A DNA stretch of 5,690 bases. Source: JACQXM01 sp964569425 (GTDB taxonomy: Bacteria; Planctomycetota; Phycisphaerae; UBA1845). This document shows positions 1 to 4,774 of the stretch, piece after piece. The stretch lies in contig CAZMVD010000189.1 of assembly GCA_964569425.1 (NCBI GenBank), positions 1-5,690 on the forward strand, given 5' to 3'. The notes under the pieces were generated by a model. The model worked only from the letters and a program-made list of their open reading frames with translations, was not told where the DNA came from and made no database searches. Every line of letters begins with the position of its first letter. The stretch's first letter is position 1. A program made the translations under genes and the position numbers.

Positions 1-25
1 TTCGCACGATGTTTCTCCACAGGTC

Positions 26-181
26 GGCGGGCACGGAGGCCCGCCCCACTGATGCAAGCTCCGGCACGGGGCTTGCCGCGCCGATGCAAGCTTTGGCACG
101 GGGCTTGCCGCACCTATGCAAGCTCTGGCACGGGCTCGCCGCATCGATGCAGCGTGCTCGGCGGGCACAGTGGCCCGTGCC
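26..181. repeat. Cluster of imperfect palindromic repeats
   Basis: Three near-identical units of 31-32 bases stand head to tail at 51-82, 83-114 and 115-145. Each begins with a form of (g/t)atgcaagct, has ggcacggg in the middle and ends in a form of gcttgccgc. In the first two units the arms gcaagc and gcttgc are complementary, so each can form a hairpin; the third has lost part of its right arm. The group is flanked by two related perfect or near-perfect hairpins: ggcgggc/gcccgcc with a 6-nt loop at 26-45, and cgggc/gcccg with a 6-nt loop at 162-177. The region from 146 to 181 looks like a decayed fourth copy merging into the right flank. No transposase or inverted-repeat-bounded element is visible. 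This resembles dispersed REP-like intergenic palindromes rather than CRISPR, because the units are contiguous without unique spacers. Short reading frames across it are by-products of the repeat. Confidence 0.75.
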
Positions 182-544
182 ACCGATGGCGGGTGCCCAG
201 TCACGCAATATCGCCCCACCGATACAGCACCCCCAATAGCTATAACACCGCAGCGGGGGTTGTGGCTGGTGGAAATCCGAGCATTTTGCGTGCCAAAGGT
301 GGGGGACAGGAGCGCGGACAGGCACGAAGATCGCGGGGAATGGGGGAAACAGGGAGCAGGCAACATGCAACGAGCAACGGACAGCAGGTAGTAGGAATCA
401 AGATACGAAGCCATGGAGGGATTGGCGAATGCCAAATGCCGATTGTCAAACGGCGATTGCGGAATGGGGAAGTAACGTCCAATACCGCAACGCGAACTGG
501 CGAAATAGCGGAAGTCGAAACGCGGAAATCGAAGGGTCTTGCGA
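182..544. other. Non-coding low-complexity spacer
   Basis: I see no gene here. The + strand is purine-rich and made of short, slightly altered words: around 340-390 gcaac/gagcaac/gacagcagg recur, and around 420-530 forms of ggcgaatgcc, aatgccgatt, cggcgattgcgg, ggcgaaat and cgcggaaatcg recur. Reading frames exist on both strands, but their protein sequences are only the words translated (for example a Cys/Leu/Pro-rich stretch on the minus strand), without domain-like patterning or good ribosome binding sites. It is probably a decayed simple-word repeat that has spread between genes. Confidence 0.6.
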
Positions 545-574
545 TTCGCACGGGTTGCCGTGGCGGGCTACAAT
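545..574 (+). promoter_or_regulatory. Possible sigma-70-type promoter for the zinc-ribbon gene
   Basis: TTCGCA (545-550) is followed after 18 bases by TACAAT (569-574). The -10 matches the consensus at 5 of 6 and the -35 at 4 of 6. The predicted start would lie near 581, about 20 bases before the ATG at 602, giving a very short leader. The spacing is acceptable, but in a GC-rich genome a match of this quality can arise by chance. Confidence 0.4.
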
Positions 575-601
575 GGGTGGGGAACGTGCGGATGACGGAT
601 C

Positions 602-1087
602 ATGGCGCAGGAGAAACCCAACCGGCTCAGTGAGTGGCTGCTGACCGCGCGGACGCAAGCGCCGATTGTGCGGCAGCATTTGCGCGATTGGGTCGGTGCT
701 TGTCGCGAAGAGCCGCGGCTGATCTGGGAGACGGCGGCGGTCCGCTATTCGACGTACGGGATCGGCGGGCTGGTGATCGTGCAGATCGTGCTGAGCGTGG
801 TCGGGATGATCGCCCCGCCCCCGCCGGCGAGCGCCAAGCCGGCTGCGGTCTCGGCGGACTACCACGTCGTGTGCACGCAACCTGAGTGCGGCGAGCACTT
901 CATTGTTCACCGGCGGTTCGGGTTCAGCGGTTTTCCCGTGGAATGTCCGGTGTGCAAACAGCCGCGGGGCATGCCGGCACGGCGGTGCCATTCGGAACCG
1001 TGCCGGGGGCGGTGGGTGGCTCCGGTCAAGACTCCCGACGGCTGGCGATGCCCGCAGTGTTCAGGGCCGATGGAGCCTGTTCGCTGA
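602..1087 (+). CDS. Membrane-anchored protein with two tandem zinc-ribbon modules
   Basis: The product has 161 residues and I do not recognise a named family. Residues 1-50 are polar, charged and probably cytoplasmic. Residues 53-71 are one hydrophobic helix (GIGGLVIVQIVLSVVGMIA), followed by a Pro/Ala linker at 72-85. The rest is Cys-rich: C91-x4-C96 with C115-x2-C118, then C129-x4-C134 with C150-x2-C153. These are two successive four-cysteine sets with the same CX4C...CX2C pattern, each typical of a zinc ribbon, so the protein looks like an internally duplicated zinc-binding domain on a membrane stalk. There is no catalytic signature; a role in protein-protein or nucleic-acid contact is a guess. 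The ATG at 602 has only a weak ribosome site (ggatgacggat) just upstream, but it includes the whole N-terminal region and no better start is seen. The gene stands alone: the spacer lies before it and a 271-base gap with its own promoter follows. Confidence 0.8.
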   Translation: MAQEKPNRLSEWLLTARTQAPIVRQHLRDWVGACREEPRLIWETAAVRYSTYGIGGLVIVQIVLSVVGMIAPPPPASAKPAAVSADYHVVCTQPECGEHFIVHRRFGFSGFPVECPVCKQPRGMPARRCHSEPCRGRWVAPVKTPDGWRCPQCSGPMEPVR

Positions 1088-1116
1088 GCCCAACTTGTGA
1101 TGTTTCATCCCGCTAT

Positions 1117-1133
1117 TGGCACGCGATTTGCTT
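1117..1133 (+). promoter_or_regulatory. Sigma-54 (RpoN) -24/-12 promoter
   Basis: TTGGCACG (1117-1124), four bases, then TTGCT (1129-1133). The known sigma-54 consensus is YTGGCACGrNNNTTGCW; only the base after CACG (C instead of purine) departs from it. The invariant GG (1119-1120) and GC (1131-1132) are exactly 10 bases apart as required. The predicted transcription start is about 1143-1145. The site lies 30 bases after the stop of the upstream gene in a locally less GC-rich stretch, and about 10 bases before the first stem of the predicted structured RNA, which is where a real promoter should be. If real, transcription needs an enhancer-binding AAA+ activator; its site would fall in or near the end of the zinc-ribbon gene. 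I do not recognise one. Confidence 0.65.
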
Positions 1134-1153
1134 GGCAATCATGAGGAGCTACT

Positions 1154-1294
1154 CTGCCCGTGGGCTGCCGGTGGCCGAAGGGACGACAGCCGATAGCGGC
1201 CTGTTGGAGAACCTGCTGGCCGGGCATTCCAGCCCTTCGGACCGGCGAGAAAGCCGGTCCCGCAGCGCCACTAAACGACTATCTCCACGGGCAG
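1154..1294 (+). ncRNA. Candidate structured leader RNA (possible riboswitch-like element)
   Basis: Nested complementary segments give a compact fold. P1: ctgcccgtgg (1154-1163) with ccacgggcag (1285-1294), 10 perfect pairs. P2: ggtggc (1170-1175) with gccact (1267-1272), 6 pairs including one G-U. These close a three-way junction with P3: cgaaggg (1176-1182) with cccttcg (1233-1239), and P4: gaccggc (1240-1246) with gccggtc (1253-1259) around a GAGAAA loop. Inside P3 lies a further hairpin, 1197-1207 with 1212-1222, with two U-U mismatches and an AGAA tetraloop. The structure starts just after the predicted sigma-54 start site and ends 64 bases before the transporter ATG. A downstream copy of accggctt (1315-1322) can pair with 1251-1258 and would break P4, which suggests a switch. 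I could not match it to a known class. It could also be a small RNA or a chance fold in GC-rich DNA. Confidence 0.5.
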
Positions 1295-1346
1295 TTGAGG
1301 CTGTTGGGAGCGAAACCGGCTTGATGGATTCACCGCGAACGATGCT

Positions 1347-1350
1347 GGAG
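1347..1350 (+). promoter_or_regulatory. Ribosome binding site of the transporter gene
   Basis: GGAG at 1347-1350 lies 8 bases before the ATG at 1359. This supports that start and places the site 52 bases after the end of the predicted leader structure and 24 bases after the alternative pairing segment at 1315-1322, within reach of translational control. Confidence 0.6.
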
Positions 1351-1358
1351 TACGGGAC

Positions 1359-2120
1359 ATGACAGAGCAATTGCTGGTGCTTTCCGCCACGGCGGCGACG
1401 CTGGGCGTGGTTCATACGGCGATCGGCCCGGATCATTACGTGCCGTTTATCGCCATGTCGCGTGCGGGCGGCTGGTCGCTGCGCAAGACGATGATGGTTA
1501 CGTTTCTCTGCGGCCTTGGGCACGTGCTCGGTTCTGTGGCGATCGGCATGGTGGGGATCGCCTTTGGGGTGGCGGTGCTTTCGCTGGAGACGATCGAGGC
1601 CGCACGGGGCGACCTGGCCGGGTGGCTGCTGCTGTCGTTCGGCGCGGCCTATATGGTGTGGGGGATCCGCCGGGCGGTGCGGAACCGGCCGCACACGCAC
1701 GCGCACCGGCACGCGGACGGCACGGTGCATGTGCACGAACACACTCATGCGGCGGAGCACCTGCACGTGCACGACCATGCGGAGCGTGGAGGGGGCGCGG
1801 GCTCGAAGGGTTCGCTGACGCCGTGGGTGCTGTTCACCATTTTTCTGTTCGGCCCGTGTGAGCCGCTCATCCCGCTGCTGATGTACCCGGCGGCGCAGGG
1901 GCGGTTCATCGACGTGGTCATCGTGTCGGTCATTTTCGCCGTCGCCACCATCGGGACCATGTCGGTGATCGTTTTTGCGGTGTGCTACGGTGCGGAGCGG
2001 ATGCCGAGCCGCCGGCGGACGATGCTGGAGGGTTTTGGAGGCCGAATTCAACGGTATGCGCATGCCATCGCCGGGTGCGTGGTGCTGGCGTGCGGGCTGG
2101 CGATCAAGATGGGGCTGTGA
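1359..2120 (+). CDS. TauE/UreH/NicO-type membrane transporter with His-rich loop
   Basis: This is a 253-residue inner-membrane protein with about six helices (near 5-32, 47-73, 86-105, 153-178, 185-212 and 234-252). The first helix carries H19-x5-D25-H26 (HTAIGPDHYVPF), resembling the His/Asp-His signature in helix I-II of NicO/RcnA and UreH-like nickel/cobalt transporters. GLGH (52-55) and FGPCEPLIP (164-172) are further motifs of the UreH/TauE-like group. Between helices 3 and 4, residues 112-140 hold 12 histidines, mostly as HxH, a likely metal-binding loop as in RcnA and NiCoT relatives. Nickel or cobalt movement is therefore a reasonable inference, but annotated relatives include sulfite exporter-like proteins, and the direction of transport cannot be read from the sequence. 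No urease, hydrogenase or cobalamin gene is in the window. It appears to be transcribed alone, from the sigma-54 site, through the structured leader. A candidate terminator follows. Confidence 0.85.
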   Translation: MTEQLLVLSATAATLGVVHTAIGPDHYVPFIAMSRAGGWSLRKTMMVTFLCGLGHVLGSVAIGMVGIAFGVAVLSLETIEAARGDLAGWLLLSFGAAYMVWGIRRAVRNRPHTHAHRHADGTVHVHEHTHAAEHLHVHDHAERGGGAGSKGSLTPWVLFTIFLFGPCEPLIPLLMYPAAQGRFIDVVIVSVIFAVATIGTMSVIVFAVCYGAERMPSRRRTMLEGFGGRIQRYAHAIAGCVVLACGLAIKMGL

Positions 2121-2139
2121 CGTCCATCGCCATTTGGTG

Positions 2140-2187
2140 GCGGCGCATCGCCGCACTTCCCGGTTTCACTCAAACCGAATGCTTTTT
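2140..2187 (+). terminator. Candidate terminator after the transporter gene
   Basis: Two small hairpins occur 20 bases after the stop codon: gcggcg/cgccgc with a 3-nt loop (2140-2154) and cggttt/aaaccg with a 5-nt loop (2161-2177). A run of five T follows at 2183-2187. The second stem has only 6 pairs and is separated from the T run by 5 bases, so termination would be weak or partly factor-dependent. Confidence 0.4.
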
Positions 2188-2243
2188 CATCCGATAATCC
2201 GCGCACGCAGCGCTACCCGTCTGCGCGAAGGGTGAAGTGATTC

Positions 2244-3887
2244 GTGGGAATGACCTCAAAAGCGAAACGCCCGGCTGTCCGGTGGACCGACGTTGTCGAT
2301 TGTGCGCTGATCGTGGCGATCGGTCTGCTGGGTGAGGCGGTGCACTTTTCTGCGCAGCAGGGCCGGGCGGTGATATCGGCGGACGCGATGCAGTACATCG
2401 CCAACGCCGAGGCGCTGGCGCATGGCGATCAGCCGGCTGATTTTGCGATGCGGAAGTGCGGCTATTCGCTGTTTCTCATGCCGTTGCTGCGGGCATCCGG
2501 AGGGGAAACCTGGGCGGCGGTGGCGGCGAACCATGTCCTGCTGGGCCTGCTGCCGCTGGGGGCGTACTTCTGGGGTCGGCTGCTGCATTCCCGTGGGGTG
2601 GGTTGGGCGGCGGCGCTGCTGGCGATCGCGCGGTTGCAAACGGTGGTGTGGGGCAACCGGGTGATGTCGGAGCCGCTGTTCGCACTGCTGATGACGTATG
2701 GGCTGCTGTTTGTCGCACTGGGGGTGATGCGGGGGCGGAGTGTCGTATGGTTGGCACCGGCGGGGGTATTGCTGGGGCTGGCGTGGCTGACGCGCGGCAC
2801 GGGAGTGGCCGTGGTCGGGGCGGCTGTGTTGTTCATCCTGATTGCGGAGCGGACGGCGTTTCGGCGCATGGTGATTTCGCTGCTCGCCCTCGCGGCGCCG
2901 GTGGCGTGTTGCGTGGTGTTTGAGTGTGCGCTGAACGGGCTGCTGGCGGGGGCGTTTCGGCCGACCACGGGCACGGCGGGGGCGGCGCTCTTGGTGCGGC
3001 AGACGTATCACCTGGGGCGTGCGCTGCCGGATACGGTCGCGGGGCGGCGCCTTGCGGACTGGGTACCGGAGCGATCGTCTTCCGAGGCGTACGTGGTCAG
3101 CGATCTCGATGTATGGGTAGCGCGGCATCGGGCGGTGCATGACGACCGGCTCAGCGAATGGGAATATGACCGGTGCATGGCACAGGTGGCGCGGCGCATG
3201 GCGGCCGCGGCGCCGCTGGATAATGTTCAGGCGGGTGCGGCGATGTTTGTCCACCATCTGCTGCGGCGGGGCGACGGCAACCGACTTTCGCCGGTGCCGC
3301 ACGAGCGCCGCGCGGAGGCGATACGTCATGCCCGCGAGGAGGGGCTCGCGGCGAAAGCGCCCTGGTTCACATGTTGGGGGTTGCCGCACGTGAGCGTGGA
3401 GCGGTCGATGGCGCTGACCGAGCGTGTGGAGGCCAGCGCTGCGCAAAAGGCGCCCTTTGGAGACGCCGGGGGATGGGCGGCGCTGCGTTACTGGTTGAGC
3501 AGGCCGATTCCTGACGGGGTCATTCGCGCGGCCGCGGCATTGGGCCGCATCTGGCCGATTGTGGCGCTGGCGGCCGGGGTCTGGCTGGGCTTGAGTCGAT
3601 CGGTGTGCCTGCTGGTGGCGCTGGTTTACCTGCTCGACGGGCTGCTGATCAGCACTGTGGCGATCACCACGGATCGTTTTCAGTTCATCTGGTTGAGCAT
3701 GGACATGGCGCTGGTGGCGGCGTTGCTCGTGGTCCCAGCAGTGGCGGCGCTGCGACAAGGGCGGCGATGGGTGGTGGATTCTGCTGCGGCCGGGTCGCTG
3801 GTCGGGGGCGTTTCGAATCGCAGCCATGGAACGAGTCCGCGAATGGCCGATCATCAGGGTCAGCGGTTGAATCCCGGGAATTCTTGA
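2244..3887 (+). CDS. GT-C type membrane glycosyltransferase (PMT/ArnT/RgtA-like)
   Basis: The 547-residue protein is predicted to transfer a sugar from a polyprenyl-phosphate donor on the outer face of the cytoplasmic membrane. A first helix (about 18-35) leads into a loop with D47 in SADAMQYIANAEAL, followed by R70-K-C-G-Y-S-LFLMPLL. This matches the family pattern D-x-x-x-Y...G...R-x-P-G-Y-P-LFL, with D47 the likely catalytic or metal-binding acid. NRVMSEPLFALL (138-149) is the second typical motif. Helices continue near 90-113, 119-135, 142-182, 186-203 and 209-233. A soluble, mostly charged region of roughly 190 residues follows, then helices between about 430 and 505 and a polar tail of about 40 residues. 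The usual Pro-Gly-Tyr-Pro is Cys-Gly-Tyr-Ser here. I chose the GTG at 2244 because aagggtga (2229-2236) is well spaced from it; ATG at 2250 is possible. It is followed after 14 bases by the acetyltransferase, so the two are probably cotranscribed. Substrate unknown. Confidence 0.75.
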   Translation: MGMTSKAKRPAVRWTDVVDCALIVAIGLLGEAVHFSAQQGRAVISADAMQYIANAEALAHGDQPADFAMRKCGYSLFLMPLLRASGGETWAAVAANHVLLGLLPLGAYFWGRLLHSRGVGWAAALLAIARLQTVVWGNRVMSEPLFALLMTYGLLFVALGVMRGRSVVWLAPAGVLLGLAWLTRGTGVAVVGAAVLFILIAERTAFRRMVISLLALAAPVACCVVFECALNGLLAGAFRPTTGTAGAALLVRQTYHLGRALPDTVAGRRLADWVPERSSSEAYVVSDLDVWVARHRAVHDDRLSEWEYDRCMAQVARRMAAAAPLDNVQAGAAMFVHHLLRRGDGNRLSPVPHERRAEAIRHAREEGLAAKAPWFTCWGLPHVSVERSMALTERVEASAAQKAPFGDAGGWAALRYWLSRPIPDGVIRAAAALGRIWPIVALAAGVWLGLSRSVCLLVALVYLLDGLLISTVAITTDRFQFIWLSMDMALVAALLVVPAVAALRQGRRWVVDSAAAGSLVGGVSNRSHGTSPRMADHQGQRLNPGNS

Positions 3888-3889
3888 TC

Positions 3890-3895
3890 AAGGAG
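3890..3895 (+). promoter_or_regulatory. Ribosome binding site deciding the acetyltransferase start
   Basis: AAGGAG lies 6 bases before the ATG at 3902. The same frame is open from 3605, inside the glycosyltransferase, but that part has no acetyltransferase-like sequence, so this site fixes the real start. Confidence 0.8.
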
Positions 3896-3901
3896 CCGGC
3901 C

Positions 3902-4543
3902 ATGCCTGCGTTTGCGCGACCATCGGCGTCAGAGCTTCCGGCGATGCCTGTCGGCGCTGCGCCGTTCGTCCACCCGCAGGCCCTGTGCGAATCGGACGAG
4001 GTCGGGCCGGGCACGCGGGTGTGGGCGTTTGCCCAGGTGATGCGTGGGGCGCTGGTGGGGCGCGAGTGCAACGTCGGTGGTCATGCGTTCATCGAGGCCG
4101 GCGCGGTCGTGGGTGACCGGGTGACGATCAAGAACCAGGTGATGATCTGGGAAGGCGTGACCATAGAGGATGACGTTTTCCTCGGCCCGGGTGTGATTTT
4201 CACCAACGACCGGTTTCCGCGCAGCGGGCGGATGCCTGAAGCGCAAGGGCGCTACGCCTCCAAGGACCAATGGCTGTCACGCACGCGGGTGGGACGAGGC
4301 GCGACGATCGGGGCGGGGGCGATTGTCGTCTGTGGCGTTACCATCGGGCGGTGTGCCACGGTGGGCGCCGGCGCGCTGGTGACGCGCGACGTGCCCGATC
4401 ATCGTCTGATGGTGGGACAGCCGGCACGACCCGTGGGTTGGGTGTGCACGTGTGGTTTGCCGCTGGACGATCACCTGCGTTGCGGCGATTGCGGCAGGCA
4501 ATTTCGGAACGAAGGCGAGCGGTTTACGATCGGCGGTTCGTGA
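3902..4543 (+). CDS. wbpD: WbpD/WlbB-type N-acetyltransferase (left-handed beta-helix)
   Basis: The product has 213 residues. It is predicted to acetylate the 3-amino group of UDP-2-acetamido-3-amino-2,3-dideoxy-glucuronate (or a related nucleotide amino sugar) with acetyl-CoA, in the cytoplasm, on the way to di-N-acetylated uronic acids of surface polysaccharide. Hexapeptide repeats of a left-handed beta-helix run from about 34 to 105 and again from 129 to 165 (VGRGATIGAGAIVVCGVTIG). Subfamily marks are VTIKNQVMIWEGVTIEDDVF (74-93), GPGVIFTNDRFPRS (95-108), and the end V171-G-Q-P-A-R-P-V-G-W-V-C-T-C-G. K77-N78 lie where the family has the substrate-contacting Q/K-N pair. The C-terminus carries C182-x-C184 and C194-x2-C197, a probable zinc knuckle. 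Residues 1-20 are an extra N-terminal stretch. Trimer formation is expected from the family. A 3-amino-sugar acetyltransferase of the FdtC type is the main alternative. Partner genes for the dehydrogenase and aminotransferase steps are not in the window. Confidence 0.82.
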   Translation: MPAFARPSASELPAMPVGAAPFVHPQALCESDEVGPGTRVWAFAQVMRGALVGRECNVGGHAFIEAGAVVGDRVTIKNQVMIWEGVTIEDDVFLGPGVIFTNDRFPRSGRMPEAQGRYASKDQWLSRTRVGRGATIGAGAIVVCGVTIGRCATVGAGALVTRDVPDHRLMVGQPARPVGWVCTCGLPLDDHLRCGDCGRQFRNEGERFTIGGS

Positions 4544-4673
4544 CCCGTTTGACCTGCGGCACGCTACTGCACAAATGATGCGGAGCGGTCCGTTACCGGG
4601 ACAAATGCAGGCGTTGGTGGGCGCGCCACCACTGTGCCGCACTGCCAAACCCTATTTCCTGCCGAGATTTCCA
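4544..4673. other. Intergenic region with one hairpin
   Basis: This is the left part of the gap between the acetyltransferase and parA. A stem tggtgg/ccacca with a GCGCG loop (4615-4631) is present, but no T run follows, so it is at best a factor-assisted terminator or an operator. The segments gcggtccgtt (4584-4593) and gcggaccgtt (4683-4692) are direct near-repeats, the second inside the spacer of the parA promoter; an operator role is conceivable but unsupported. No gene is seen, and I find no parS site (the TGTTTCACGTGAAACA type). Confidence 0.4.
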
Positions 4674-4703
4674 TTTACAGGCCGCGGACCGTTCGCCTAT
4701 ACT
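4674..4703 (+). promoter_or_regulatory. Sigma-70-type promoter of parA
   Basis: TTTACA (4674-4679), 18 bases, TATACT (4698-4703). Both boxes match the consensus at 5 of 6. Transcription would start near 4710, leaving a GC-rich leader of about 65 bases before the ATG at 4775, with AGGGAGG (4764-4770) as ribosome site. This is the best housekeeping promoter in the window, consistent with a constitutively needed gene transcribed separately from the glycan operon. Confidence 0.6.
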
Positions 4704-4774
4704 CCCGCAGCGGGGACGGCACGAGGCCGCGGGCAGCGGGGGGCGAACGGCCCGATGGCGGTCAGGGAGGACCC

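Noticed and set aside
51..145. CRISPR array.
   Set aside because: The repeats are contiguous and diverged, have no unique spacers, and no cas gene is nearby.
240..551. Minus-strand frame of 103 codons with a Cys/Leu-rich stretch that could pass for a signal or membrane segment.
   Set aside because: It is a translation of the simple-word repeat, with no ribosome site and no recognisable family.
1170..1275. Cobalamin riboswitch: ggagaacctgct resembles the B12 box and cggtcccgcagcgccact resembles the CCCGCCACTG segment.
   Set aside because: The B12-box-like piece comes before the CCCGC-like piece, the reverse of the known order; it also has an extra A and sits in a simple hairpin. A covariance-model scan would settle it.
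886..1362. Plus-strand frame of 158 codons overlapping the zinc-ribbon gene and the leader.
   Set aside because: It overlaps in another frame a gene with clear cysteine motifs, and then crosses the predicted promoter and structured RNA; no ribosome site is seen.
1149..2156. Long minus-strand reading frame (335 codons) opposite the transporter.
   Set aside because: It is the GC-rich antisense shadow: His/Arg/Pro-rich with no domain pattern, while the + frame has clear transporter motifs and a ribosome site.
2193..2198. GATAAT as a -10 box for the glycosyltransferase operon.
   Set aside because: No acceptable -35 box at 16-19 bases upstream; kept only as a weak possibility.
2256..3854. Long minus-strand reading frame (532 codons) opposite the glycosyltransferase.
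   Set aside because: Its composition is Arg/His/Pro/Gln without hydrophobic patterning; the + strand frame has GT-C motifs and membrane helices.
3605..3901. N-terminal extension of the acetyltransferase back to 3605.
   Set aside because: This part lies inside the glycosyltransferase in another frame, is Gly/Ala/Arg-rich without family similarity, and AAGGAG at 3890-3895 marks the ATG at 3902.
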